The notes under the pieces: generated by a model | Seen by the model: the letters and a program-made list of their open reading frames with translations, nothing else | Databases searched by the model: none | Told to the model about the DNA's origin: nothing | Made by a program: the position numbers and the translations under genes | From: Bacillus cereus G9842 | GTDB lineage: Bacteria > Bacillota > Bacilli > Bacillales > Bacillaceae_G | DNA: 64,000 nt | Direction of reading: 5' to 3' | Assembly: GCF_000021305.1 (NCBI RefSeq) | Contig: NC_011772.1 | Coordinates: 2,580,001 to 2,644,000, forward strand | Shown: piece by piece, positions 26,494-35,098 of the stretch | Numbering within the stretch: the stretch's first letter is position 1 | Layout: each line of letters opens with the position of its first letter

Positions 26494-27663
26494 CTACTTG
26501 CTAAATTCAGCAAGTAAAATATTTTTAAAAGGATTAGGACTGCCAGTTCTACCCAAACTATTCCAATTGACGACCAACGTATGATTGCCTCCAAGTGTAC
26601 CTCCAACTAGAGTTGTAAACCCTAGAATGCCACCTGAGTGTCCCCATATCGAGACACCGCTTGGCAGCTTAGTTTCATAGATTCCAAGACCATATCCATC
26701 GATTCCTTCTTTTCCTGTAGGAACTGTAGTAAGCATTTGTTTTAGTTGCTGTTCCTTCAGTAATTTGCCACCGAGCAAGTAAGAGAAGAATTTGTTTAAG
26801 TCGTCAGCAGTAGAAATCATATCTCCAGCAGAGCTACCTGCACTTGGGTTATAATAAGTAACGTCTTTTAGCTCACTTGCTCCGTCTGGTTGGACATATC
26901 CACGGGCATGGTTAGTGCCTGGAATAACACTTGAGTTGCCTGGTAGGAATGTATTCGACAATTCAAGTGGTTCAATAATTCGATTTTCAACCTCTTCCGC
27001 ATAGCTGTTTCCAGTTACTTTTTCAATAAGAATGCCCAGTAATACGTATCCTGTGTTTGAATAAGACCAGCCCTTTCCTGGAGCAAAGTCTGGAGGCAGA
27101 GAAACCCCCATCTTCACTAACTCTTCAGCCGTATACGATTTTTTTGTATCCGTAAAATCAGCGTCTTTTGACCTTGAGTATTCAGCGATACCACTTGTAT
27201 GGTTCAATATGTGCCGGATAGTAATCTTGTTACCATCATATCCATTTCCTTGAATGACACCAGGCAACCAGTCTTCGATGTAGTCGTTTAGCTTCAGGCG
27301 ATTCTCTCCAGCTAATTGAAGTACAACTGTTGCGGTGAACGTCTTCGTCACACTCCCAATGCGAAAGCGAAAATCTGTTTTCATTGGTTTCTTGGTTCTC
27401 AGATCCGCTATTCCAGCGGCATACCCCCACGTTTTTCCACCCTCAGAAGTTTTAGCAAGTATCCCCGGGTATCCAAGTTGCAATGTATCCCGCATTGCTT
27501 GCTTGACGGAAGTATGATCTCGTTGCGTATTTGTTTGTAACGAACTAGATACATTTTGAGTGGGCTCTGCTTTTATAATTGAGGTTGGTGTTGTATATAA
27601 CAGGGAACTTCCAACTATTAAAAGGGCCAAACTTGCACATGTAATTTGACTACGTATTTTCAT
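26494..27663 (-). CDS. adp: Secreted alkaline D-peptidase/DD-peptidase-like serine hydrolase (family S12)
   Basis: 389 residues from ATG 27663, placed by GAGAGGAAT. Signal peptide MKIRSQITCASLALLIVGSS with an Ala-rich cleavage region before EPTQN. Active-site SxxK is S-V-T-K in FRIGSVTKTFTATVVLQL; YxN is Y-S-N in GWSYSNTGYVLLG; the third motif is HSG in WGHSGGILGFT. The B. cereus D-stereospecific peptidase (Adp) is a known MIC231 passenger of this length. It hydrolyses D-amino-acid peptides and may act on cell-wall-like substrates. The gene runs opposite to copy-1 transposase. Confidence 0.85.
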   Translation of the reverse strand: MKIRSQITCASLALLIVGSSLLYTTPTSIIKAEPTQNVSSSLQTNTQRDHTSVKQAMRDTLQLGYPGILAKTSEGGKTWGYAAGIADLRTKKPMKTDFRFRIGSVTKTFTATVVLQLAGENRLKLNDYIEDWLPGVIQGNGYDGNKITIRHILNHTSGIAEYSRSKDADFTDTKKSYTAEELVKMGVSLPPDFAPGKGWSYSNTGYVLLGILIEKVTGNSYAEEVENRIIEPLELSNTFLPGNSSVIPGTNHARGYVQPDGASELKDVTYYNPSAGSSAGDMISTADDLNKFFSYLLGGKLLKEQQLKQMLTTVPTGKEGIDGYGLGIYETKLPSGVSIWGHSGGILGFTTLVGGTLGGNHTLVVNWNSLGRTGSPNPFKNILLAEFSK

Positions 27664-28132
27664 AAGGCATTCCTCTCCTCTATTCATATTGTATAAGTGT
27701 TTGCTTGCTGTTCCTTACTTCCTAACAAGACTTAGGAAAAGGCCCTCACGCATATAGATTAAAGCCCCAGTACAAAGGTATCTATCAATACCAACAATTT
27801 GAGCCATTTAAATCTCCATCCCTTCTATAACAAAATTATTCAAAGGTATGAAAGCATATTATGTACCCTTAGTTATTGTTAGGATTAACACAACATGAGA
27901 CATAACCCTAACCCATATTTTACTTTATTTATCCATAATATGTATTGAGAAAGAATGTAAATTCGAATCCTTTCCGTAACCCAACTATTGATTGTTTTTT
28001 CACCTATTATAATTAGTTATTTTGAATTCCATAATAAAAAAACTGTAAAAAAATAACGATTCCCTTAACGTACAGGAAGCGGTTGAAAAATATGTCTATA
28101 CGCACAATTTTCTTGTTTTGATATGGTGAACC
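27664..28132. other. Non-coding part of the D-peptidase cassette
   Basis: About 470 bp with no gene. It holds the D-peptidase promoter region and A/T-rich sequence; the segment near 28052-28086 (GATTCCC...AGGAAGCGG) may be a relic. It ends at the IS-end remnant at 28133. Confidence 0.45.
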
Positions 28133-28261
28133 CATCGCCATTAAGCTAAGGTTTTGAAGTACCCACTAAATGAAATTTTTCTTTCTCTACAGTTAGTTAC
28201 TTTGAGAAGTCATCTCATTTTTTTGTTTTTGGGGTGTTTCTTTTTCTTAACTTGATGGATG
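28133..28261. repeat. Solo IS231-type end and leader fragment
   Basis: CATCGCCATTAAGCTAAG at 28133 followed by GTTTTGAAGTACCC and a TCTACAGTTAGTTACTTTGA leader-like stretch. It is related to the sequence at 31400-31500 (CAAGCTAAGGTCTTGAAGTA...). It is preceded by TGGTGAACCC, like a reversed target. The right end of the D-peptidase cassette closes it at 28261. Relic of another IS insertion. Confidence 0.6.
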
Positions 28262-28274
28262 TGGGGTCTCGCCA

Positions 28275-29346
28275 CATCCATCAAGTTATCTAAATAAAAT
28301 ACCCTCTAAAAATTAAGAATATTCAAAAATTAAAATAGACATTTATTCACTTCGTTCGTTATAATTCAAACAAAATAAAAAATCGTTTACATTTTACGAT
28401 ATCAAATTTACTGGAGGGGATAAAGATGAAAAAAGCACTTTACATCAATATAGGTGGAGAAGGACACTTAAATCCAACATTAGGATTAGTACATGATTTA
28501 GTACAACGTGGAGACAACATTGTCTATTATTCATCAAATGATTTTGAAGAAAAAATCAAAAAAGCAGGTGCACAATTCCGTCCCATCAATCAAGAGGCAC
28601 AAAGAGAGCTTTCGGAAACTATGAATCTTATGACTTCCCATCCTCAAGAGTACTTATTACACTTCCTTCATGCTATGGAAAGAATTACTGATTCCATTTT
28701 TGAAGAAACCTCCAAAGAAACATACGATTACATCCTCTATGATGCACAGTCTTTACCTGGAAAATGGGTTGCATATTTCTATGGGAACCATAATTAATAA
28801 TCAGCCTGAATTCTATCAAAAATGTTTCGTCGGTTTAAAAGATCTCAATGCGAAAGCTTAGTATAGGCAAACAATTAACAGTGGAGCAGCTAGGAGATAT
28901 ACCTGATAATTTTATTGTTGGTAATTATCTTCCACAATTAGATATACTGCGCCAAGCGGATGTATTTATTAGTCATTGTGGAATGAATAGCACAAGTGAA
29001 TCACTTTATGGCGCAGGATTTATGTTAAATATCCAGCAATTATTGGCTGAGGATTTAAAACATGCCGTTAATGAAGTGTTGCAGCATTCGATTTACAAAG
29101 AGAATGCCAAAAAAATTAGTCAATCATTCTGTGAGGCAGGTGGTTATATCAAAGCTGTTGATGAGATTGTTACATTTACTCGTTAATTCTGCTATTGTAT
29201 GCCACTCAAGGCCTATTAACTTAAGAATTTTATAACACCCTACAACAAGAATATAGAAGATAGAAGAAATGCTGGCAGTATCCCATACTCATCAAGATAA
29301 GAAATTAAATACCCCATTACTATCAATTCTTAAGTTGATAGTAATG
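28275..29346. mobile_element. MIC231-like cassette carrying a glycosyltransferase remnant
   Basis: Left end CATCCATCAAGTTATC starts at 28275 after GGGTCTCGCCA. Right end is the complement of CATTACTATCAACTTAAG, ending at 29346, followed by GGGTAGCACCA. The passenger is a decayed MGT-type glycosyltransferase. An additional end-like sequence CATACTCATCAAGATAAG lies at 29284-29301. Confidence 0.7.
28426..29186 (+). pseudogene. Macrolide-type (MGT/YjiC-like) glycosyltransferase, multiply deleted
   Basis: Ribosome site GGAGGGG and ATG 28426 start a good N-terminus (MKKALYINIGGEGHLNPTLG). The reading frame then changes three times: WVA joins directly to a frame reading HISMGTIINNQPEFYQKCF, then DLNAKA stops and another frame reads SIGKQLTVEQLGDIPDNF and VFISHCGMNSTSESLYGAGF, the UDP-sugar binding motif. 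About 130 residues of the centre and part of the QQADQP region are lost. Family enzymes glucosylate macrolides and flavonoids. The copy cannot function. Confidence 0.85.
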
Positions 29347-29349
29347 GGG
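29312..29349. repeat. 38-bp near-perfect palindrome at a cassette junction
   Basis: CCCCATTACTATCAA and TTGATAGTAATGGGG are exact complements around TTCTTAAG. The right arm is the cassette end; the left arm mimics an opposing IS end. It may have arisen by abortive insertion of an IS end, and it forms a strong hairpin. Confidence 0.8.
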
Positions 29350-29486
29350 TAGCACCACATCGCTATCAAGGTAAGCTTATGCAAAATTAATTTTAGACGA
29401 GATTGTTTCTTTTTTCTAAAGGGCAAGTGTAGGTGATTGAAAGATTTGCATACGAAATAAACCCTAACGGGTTTCACTTTTTTGAA

Positions 29487-30917
29487 TTAAGCGGCTTGAT
29501 TATCAGACAGGGTACAATTGTAAACGACACCTAGTATATCAAAGACCGTTTTTTTCTCATATCGATGAGATTTCCGCCCGTTTTGCTGTAGGAGGTTGAA
29601 CAGGCGAAGTAACACCCTTGATAGCTCTTGGGTGTTTTTTTGTATAGTTTGGAATAGAAGAAGAAAATAGTCTTTAATCATATATATGGCTTTATACTCA
29701 CTAAGCTCTCGTTTTTTCTTCGTGAGGAGCAATTGACGCATTTGAAACATGATAGAAGAACAGAGTAGAATGGCAATCAATTGACCATATAAATGGCACT
29801 CCAATCGTTCTGGTTTTATTTTTTTACAATGATGAATTTGAAAGAATGATTTCCACGTTTTAAATAAAATTTCGATTTGCCAACGCAAAGAATACCAGTC
29901 ATGCACCTGTCCCATTGGGACAATATCTGTAGGGGTGTTTGTCATATATACATTGATACCACTGAGTCGTTTACTACGAGGAGAATACTTCATTCCTTTC
30001 TTTTTTTCTCTTATAGCTTGATCTTGTAATCGTTTTTGTTGTTGTTCTTTTGTTAGTCGATGAACAATCACACGAGTTGGGACTTTATCAGTCATTCCTA
30101 CATAAGCATTGGATATTTCGCATGTTTGTCCTGGCTGAAGAGAGTTCATTAAAACCTCCATATCTATCTGGATATACTCTGTACTTTTCTTGATTCTGCC
30201 ATCTTGAAAATAATCAGGGCTAGGATTCTTTTGATAAATACGTGTATTTGATTTGATACGTGAGATATAATAAGCCTTTTTATCTTGTATATATTGAAGA
30301 TCTTTCAAATGAAAATAACCTAAATCTCGGATACATAAATCATTCGCTGCTACATTTGGGACACACAGAGAACCGTAGGTTCGATCATGTTGTTTACCTG
30401 GACCAGTATGAATATGTAGGAACTGTCCACTTAACAAATCATACTCAAGTTGAATTTTTATCCCAGCTGTATGGCTGCATCCTCCTGCACCTGGATAAAC
30501 GAATGTAAAGGGATCTGGGAGTTGAAATGCGGTTGAATCTAAAATACGAATACGCTTGAAAACAGAGTTGTATGGAGAAGAAATTGGCATAGATGAGGCC
30601 AGTTTTTGGGTTAGTAGTTCAGCTAATAGGTGTTGTAAAAATTGGACAGCCGCTTGATTAAATCGTTGATTCAGCCCCTCAGGACTGATGAGCACTTCTG
30701 TCGATGCTTCCAAGCAGCTAGATAACTGAGTTAAAGAAGTCGTAGCGACATTTTGGCTCATCCATACACATAAAGCGACTAAATCTTTTTCTTGGTATTT
30801 ACTGGTTCGTTGTACAAAACCAACATCTCTAGCAAGATCTCGTAAGATATTTGGAGATAAAAAGCTTTGAATCTCTTGAGCAAATAGTTGTAATTCATCG
30901 GATACAGAAATAGACAT
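29487..30917 (-). CDS. IS231 transposase (IS4 family), copy 2
   Basis: 476 residues, the same protein as copy 1 with the same DDE residues and the YSLRWQIEILFKTWKS signature. The start at ATG 30917 follows the same GGAAAGG site inside the leader hairpin at 30920-30964. Two complete transposase genes in opposite orientation flank the two cassettes. Confidence 0.93.
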   Translation of the reverse strand: MSISVSDELQLFAQEIQSFLSPNILRDLARDVGFVQRTSKYQEKDLVALCVWMSQNVATTSLTQLSSCLEASTEVLISPEGLNQRFNQAAVQFLQHLLAELLTQKLASSMPISSPYNSVFKRIRILDSTAFQLPDPFTFVYPGAGGCSHTAGIKIQLEYDLLSGQFLHIHTGPGKQHDRTYGSLCVPNVAANDLCIRDLGYFHLKDLQYIQDKKAYYISRIKSNTRIYQKNPSPDYFQDGRIKKSTEYIQIDMEVLMNSLQPGQTCEISNAYVGMTDKVPTRVIVHRLTKEQQQKRLQDQAIREKKKGMKYSPRSKRLSGINVYMTNTPTDIVPMGQVHDWYSLRWQIEILFKTWKSFFQIHHCKKIKPERLECHLYGQLIAILLCSSIMFQMRQLLLTKKKRELSEYKAIYMIKDYFLLLFQTIQKNTQELSRVLLRLFNLLQQNGRKSHRYEKKTVFDILGVVYNCTLSDNQAA

Positions 30918-31029
30918 ACAAAACGCCATCCTTTCCTATGATTCTATAGAAAGAATAGCGTTTTTTTCTTTTTATGGATACATTTTTTTAGCTCGATAGC
31001 GATGTGGTGTTACCTCAAATATAATTATT

Positions 31030-31248
31030 TTATTTGAAGGTCTCTTTTAAATTTTTATCAAATCTTTTCATAGGTTGATATACAAGGACGTGTAATGATA
31101 AACCTATCACTGCAGTAATGTTCAAAATAATACTTATAATCATTAAAGACCATTCTATAACTGGAGAAAAGTATCCGTTCGTGCTTAATGTTGAAGAACT
31201 GATACCTAGTAGTAAAATCACTATTAGTAAAGGTAAGTTTTTAACCAA
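31030..31248 (-). CDS. Passenger small membrane protein in IS231 module (copy 2)
   Basis: 72 residues, identical to the protein at 24457-24675. TTG start with AGGGGGA ribosome site. It would be transcribed before the copy-2 transposase, with the internal IS end at 31004 between the two genes. Conservation in both copies suggests the module was part of the element when it duplicated. Confidence 0.6.
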   Translation of the reverse strand: MVKNLPLLIVILLLGISSSTLSTNGYFSPVIEWSLMIISIILNITAVIGLSLHVLVYQPMKRFDKNLKETFK

Positions 31249-31399
31249 TTTGAATCCCCCTTTTAAATATAATATTTTTATATCATTATATCACACTAGA
31301 TTATGTAATTAATATAAGATAGTTATCTATGAGAATTTAGCGTATTTTCTCTTTTTTGGGGTGACCTACTTCTTTAGCTTGATAGCGATGGGGTAGCAC

Positions 31400-31500
31400 C
31401 ATATACCCAGCAAGCTAAGGTCTTGAAGTAGCCCCTAAACAAAAATTTAAATTTTTCTACAGTAATTTATGTGAATTCAACTCGTTTTTGGGAACATATG
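31400..31500. repeat. IS231-type left end remnant
   Basis: CATATACCCAGCAAGCTAAG starts at 31400, overlapping the last target repeat, followed by GTCTTGAAGTAGCCCC and a TTTTTCTACAGTAATTTATG stretch. It matches the fragment at 28133-28261. No opposing end could be found to the right, so it is a decayed cassette or one whose far end is lost. Confidence 0.55.
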
Positions 31501-31508
31501 TGGTCCTT

Positions 31509-32171
31509 TTATAATTTGAATTTCTTTTTAAGCTTCTTATATTTTCTGTACGAACGTCTAACAATGTTTAACATAAAATACGGTATTTTAACGGGGAAAG
31601 GCAATTTATAAATGAAAGGAAAATAAAAGGTGAAATATGCCTTTTCTAGGTCTCTCCACTTACTATCTTCTTTTGTTTTTAAGAAATCAGATACATCGAC
31701 CACATATCCCCTTCCTTTTTCCATCATCACATTTTTCCCGTGAACATCACAAGGAGTTAACCCTTGTTCCCTCGCATACTCCAAAGCCTCATTGATATCA
31801 AGTATTACCTGCTTAGGAATTTTAATCCCCTTATGAATAGCATCGTATAAAGTAATTTCTTTTAAACGTTTCAATACTATGAAATTTTCTCCTTTATATA
31901 TAAGCTTTGAATAAGAAGGATGATTTCCAATTCTTCGGTATGCTTCTGACTCTTTTTCAATTCCTTCTCCTTCTCGCACGTAAACTTTCACTACCCAATC
32001 TTTGTATTCTCTGTGCATGAATACTGCGGCATAATTACCTGTCCCTAAACACTTCCAAAGTCTAGGAATATCTTTAACTACTACAGGCTCGAATTCATCC
32101 TCACTTCGTATGCTTACCTCTTTTAATAATTCGTCCTTTATTAATCCCACAAAACTATTTATACTCATCAT
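31509..32171 (-). CDS. Serine/threonine kinase-like protein (YrzF-like)
   Basis: 220 residues from ATG 32171, 5 bp after GGAG. Kinase-like landmarks: glycine-rich LGTGNYAAVFMHREYKDW, Lys in VVKVYVREG, Glu in EKESEAYRRIG, the catalytic-loop variant CDVHGKNVMMEKGRG (HG-K-N for HRDxxxxN) and VVDVSDF for the DFG region. The C-terminal 50 residues are basic and aromatic, ending KKLKKKFKL. B. subtilis YrzF is a similar short kinase. Activity is not certain since both key motifs are atypical. Confidence 0.7.
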   Translation of the reverse strand: MMSINSFVGLIKDELLKEVSIRSEDEFEPVVVKDIPRLWKCLGTGNYAAVFMHREYKDWVVKVYVREGEGIEKESEAYRRIGNHPSYSKLIYKGENFIVLKRLKEITLYDAIHKGIKIPKQVILDINEALEYAREQGLTPCDVHGKNVMMEKGRGYVVDVSDFLKTKEDSKWRDLEKAYFTFYFPFIYKLPFPVKIPYFMLNIVRRSYRKYKKLKKKFKL

Positions 32172-32245
32172 TCCCACTCCGGTTTTGCTAAAAGGGGCCC
32201 ACCCACATTTTAACGAAAATATACACTAAGCGAATTTTAGCATAA

Positions 32246-32292
32246 AACGAGTCATCTTTCTTCTTAAAATAAAAAGATGACTCGTTCTATTT
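32246..32292. terminator. Bidirectional terminator
   Basis: AACGAGTCATCTTT - CTTCTTAAAATA - AAAGATGACTCGTT; a 14-bp perfect stem between the kinase-like gene and the Nudix gene. The rest of the 370-bp gap (32293-32545) shows no gene. Confidence 0.8.
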
Positions 32293-32545
32293 GAACTGTT
32301 GAATACTTAATATTTATTCCGCTATTCATAGCCAAAAACTGTACAACATAAAAATATTTCTAACTATTTTCATTTTTTCACAGGCAACTGTATAGGGCTT
32401 TTCTTAGTGCAAGTTCTCTTAGTTCATTACCCATACCAAATCTATATTACTCTATTTTATAATCTAAAACACTGTTTAGAAGTGTAGCAAAGGTTTGTTA
32501 ATGGTTCCATTCTTGTTCCAATACTATCTTTGTTAGCTAAAACTT

Positions 32546-32986
32546 TTATTGTTTTAATAGTCTTTTGTTTAATTCCCACAATGCTGTTTTGTTGCTATCC
32601 CATTTCAAAAACGTTACTGCTTCCTCAAAGCATAACCATTTATAATTGAAGTGTTCTTTAGATAATGATATGTTTTTTGTAGGGACTTTAACTCCAAAAG
32701 AAAATTCTTTTATTACATAAACCTCTTCTCCCCAAAGGAATCCTCCAACTACATCTTCTACTGATAGTGAAGACACAGAATCTAATTGTATATATGGACA
32801 TTCTCTTGTAATACCAGCCTCTTCAAATGCTTCCCGTTTTGCTGATTCAATAGGAATCTCACCGTCTTCTCCGCCACCAGCTATTCCTTGCCAATAACCA
32901 TAATCACTTCGGTTAAAAATGGCATATTGAATAGAATCGACAGTTTTTATATAAGGAAATATCAATACTTGATATGGCGCTCTCAT
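32546..32986 (-). CDS. Nudix pyrophosphatase
   Basis: 146 residues with GGAGG ribosome site. Nudix box: GGGEDGEIPIESAKREAFEEAGI, with the REAFEEAG core intact. The start MRAPYQVLIFPY with WQGIAGGGE is typical of the dATP/dihydroneopterin-type NudB-like subgroup. Single gene. Substrate not determined. Confidence 0.85.
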   Translation of the reverse strand: MRAPYQVLIFPYIKTVDSIQYAIFNRSDYGYWQGIAGGGEDGEIPIESAKREAFEEAGITRECPYIQLDSVSSLSVEDVVGGFLWGEEVYVIKEFSFGVKVPTKNISLSKEHFNYKWLCFEEAVTFLKWDSNKTALWELNKRLLKQ

Positions 32987-33029
32987 TACTTAACCTCCTC
33001 TCGAAAATAAGTTTTAAAGCAATATGAAT

Positions 33030-33092
33030 AAAGAGCCGACATCACAATTCTACATTATTAATGCAGGTTTATAATGTCGGCCCTCTATTTTT
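33030..33092. terminator. Terminator of the amino-acid oxidase gene
   Basis: AGAGCCGACAT pairs with ATGTCGGCCCTCT through a long loop, followed on the minus strand by a T-rich stretch; located 110 bp after the 33203 stop. Confidence 0.75.
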
Positions 33093-33202
33093 AAATAATT
33101 TTATTTTTCATAAACAGGCTTACTCTTAACAGAGGAAAAACTGTTTATTTCTTGTCGAATTTGTTTAGCATGGTTTTTCCTAAATGTTAGCAGTACCCTA
33201 TA

Positions 33203-34318
33203 TTATTCAATTGCGCCAGCAACATCATAATCATTTAAATCTAATTCAATCGTTTGTCCGAGCGCTAGTTTAGCAAGTTCCGCTCCTAGATATGGACCAG
33301 CTGTTAAACCCGAAGCTCCTAATCCATTCGCAACGAGAATTCCTTCAAAGTTAGGTAGCGGTCCGATAACAGGTAAGAATCCTGGTGTAAATGGTCTGAA
33401 TCCAACTCTCGTTTCAAGCATTGTAGCATTTTCTAAGCCAGGCGCAACTGTTAATGCCTTATGGAATACTTCATGTAAACCACCTGCTGTTACACGATGA
33501 TCGAAACCAGTATCATTCTCATGTGTTGCACCAATTACGACATGCCCATTGTCAAACGTTAAAATATATTGATCGTTCGGTGGCATAACAACTGGCATAT
33601 TTTCTGTTGCTGTATTTTCAATTTGCAGATGAACAATTTGTCCTTTTTGGAATGTAACTAAGAAATTAATTCCTAATGGGTTCAAGATTTCATTCGCCCA
33701 TGCGCCTGCAGTTACAATAACCTTTTCTGCTAAAATTGTTTCATCGTTTACTGTAACTCCAGTAATATGATTTCCTTCACGGACTAATATGGCATCGCCT
33801 TTTATAAAAGTTGCACCATGTTTTTTCGCAGCACTTATTAACGCATTGCGTAATAATCTTCCATTTACTCGTGCAGCACCACTAATATGAACAGAACTAT
33901 ATTCGTCTGATAATGCTGGGAATAATTTTTTTGTTTCTTCAGCTGATAAGCGAGTTATTTCACCAATCTCTGGGGCATCTTCACGTCGTTTATAAGCTCG
34001 CTCTTCCATTTGATCTAACTTTTTCTCGTCAGTATGTAAACTAATTGCACCTACACGATTATATCCTGTGTCAGTTTCACCGTCTTCTTCTAATTGCTGA
34101 ATTAACGAAGAATAGTAACGTGCACCGCCTTTAACGATTTTATACCATGCTTTATTACGACGCTGTGATAGCCATGGACATACAATACCTGCTCCTGCAT
34201 CAGTTGCTTGCCCTAATTGTTGGCGATCCACGATAGTAACATTCGCACCTGCCTTAGCAAGATGATAAGCAGTAGACGCTCCTAAAATTCCAGATCCAAC
34301 TACAATATACGATTTCAT
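33203..34318 (-). CDS. FAD-dependent amino-acid oxidase/dehydrogenase (DadA/glycine oxidase-like)
   Basis: 371 residues from ATG 34318, set by AAAGGTG. The N-terminal dinucleotide fold YIVVGSGILGASTAYHLAKAG and the VTIVDR strand, then GAGIVCPWLS, AGAWANEILNPLG, and C-terminal RVGFRPFTPGFLPVIGP and GLGASGLTAGPYLGAELA are classic DAO-family landmarks. It oxidises D-amino acids, glycine or sarcosine; the exact substrate is open. Monocistronic. Confidence 0.85.
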   Translation of the reverse strand: MKSYIVVGSGILGASTAYHLAKAGANVTIVDRQQLGQATDAGAGIVCPWLSQRRNKAWYKIVKGGARYYSSLIQQLEEDGETDTGYNRVGAISLHTDEKKLDQMEERAYKRREDAPEIGEITRLSAEETKKLFPALSDEYSSVHISGAARVNGRLLRNALISAAKKHGATFIKGDAILVREGNHITGVTVNDETILAEKVIVTAGAWANEILNPLGINFLVTFQKGQIVHLQIENTATENMPVVMPPNDQYILTFDNGHVVIGATHENDTGFDHRVTAGGLHEVFHKALTVAPGLENATMLETRVGFRPFTPGFLPVIGPLPNFEGILVANGLGASGLTAGPYLGAELAKLALGQTIELDLNDYDVAGAIE

Positions 34319-34444
34319 TTCAAACACCTTTTCTCTTTTGCTAATTATATAAATATAAGAACATTCCTTAGTATAATGGAAGGAATGCTTTTTTCAATGT
34401 ACTCATCACAATTAATTGTTGCAGCATTGTGACTTTCTTAATCA

Positions 34445-35098
34445 TTATTTTTTCTTCTTACGGAATAATTCAATTGTTTTATAACCTTGTGAAAGGATTT
34501 CTATCATTTTCTCTAGACGTTTTTCACGTGTTTTTTCTTGTTTTACAGAAAAAAGATTACGTGCCCAATCTTTCTGATATCCAGGCGTTAAACTTTGATA
34601 AAACTTAAGTTCATTCGGGTGATTTGTTAATAATGCTTCAACATCTTTAATTCGATCTGCATAATCGGCAACACATTGACTCATAGCAGATGTTTTCATT
34701 GTTTTTTTCTTTTCACGTTTTAAACCTACAACAGTAAAGACTTCATCCATACTTACCATTCGTGCAAATTTAATATTGCTTTCTCCCACATAACCATCTT
34801 CTCCAACGTTTAATGCCGGAAACATCTCATCACGGTGAATAAACGTACTATAACGAGCATTACCTTTTTTCGGATATGCGAAGAACACGTAACCTTTTTC
34901 AATTAGTAATTCTTCATTACTAATAATAAAATTCGTTTGTTTCACCATTTCATCAAGCGTTTCTACAAATATAAAGATAGCATCGTGTTCTTTTGAGAAT
35001 ACAGTTTCTTTACCTGTAAAAATGTCATAATTACTTGGTTCGTTAATTACGACCATATTTGTATACTTATTAAGTTTCAATTTATCAATAACTGACAT
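34445..35098 (-). CDS. YdeI/OmpD-associated-like protein
   Basis: 217 residues, AAAGGAAG ribosome site. The C-terminal part FYQSLTPGYQKDWARNLFSV and KQEKTREKRLEKMIEILSQG is the family signature (PF13376), and the N-terminal YPKKGNARYSTFIHRDEMFP belongs to the related DUF1801/DUF3052-like region. Described relatives protect against cationic peptides in Enterobacteria, but no such role is known in Bacillus. Confidence 0.75.
   Translation of the reverse strand: MSVIDKLKLNKYTNMVVINEPSNYDIFTGKETVFSKEHDAIFIFVETLDEMVKQTNFIISNEELLIEKGYVFFAYPKKGNARYSTFIHRDEMFPALNVGEDGYVGESNIKFARMVSMDEVFTVVGLKREKKKTMKTSAMSQCVADYADRIKDVEALLTNHPNELKFYQSLTPGYQKDWARNLFSVKQEKTREKRLEKMIEILSQGYKTIELFRKKKK

Larger units (their letters stand above)
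26359..28263. mobile_element. MIC231-like cassette carrying a D-peptidase gene
   Basis: Left end CACATCCATCAACTTAAG starts at 26359, directly after a GGGTAGCACCA repeat. Right end is the complement of CACATCCATCAAGTTAAG, ending at 28263, followed by the variant target GGGTCTCGCCA. No transposase gene inside; the passenger is the S12-family peptidase at 26494-27663. This is the known layout of MIC231 cassettes. An IS-end remnant at 28133 lies inside, so the right part is itself composite. Confidence 0.8.
29358..31390 (-). mobile_element. IS231-family element with passenger module, copy 2 (2033 bp, inverted)
   Basis: Inverted copy of 24315-26347; position x in one corresponds to 55705-x in the other. 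Ends CATCGCTATCAAGGTAA (29358) and the complement of CATCGCTATCAAGCTAA (31390), flanked by GGGTAGCACCA at 29347-29357 and 31391-31401 in the same orientation as the repeats of copy 1. No difference was found in the parts compared and all encoded proteins are identical. Confidence 0.88.
24304..31401. mobile_element. Nested IS231/MIC231-like array bounded by 11-bp target repeats
   Basis: The target GGGTAGCACCA occurs at 24304-24314, 26348-26358, 29347-29357 and 31391-31401, all in plus orientation, with a variant GGGTCTCGCCA at 28264-28274. IS231-type ends (CAT..n..ATCAAG-TAAG) abut each copy. Order: IS copy 1 (right-reading transposase), cassette with D-peptidase, cassette with glycosyltransferase remnant, IS copy 2 (inverted). 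The overall shape is a composite transposon of about 7.1 kb. IS231 elements make 10-12 bp duplications at GGG-N5-CCC-like targets, and MIC cassettes move with their transposase in trans. Confidence 0.85.

Noticed and set aside
24315..31390. The inverted 2033-bp copies as an assembly artefact
   Set aside because: Each copy has distinct neighbours and correct target repeats on both sides, as expected from real insertions; reads would settle it.
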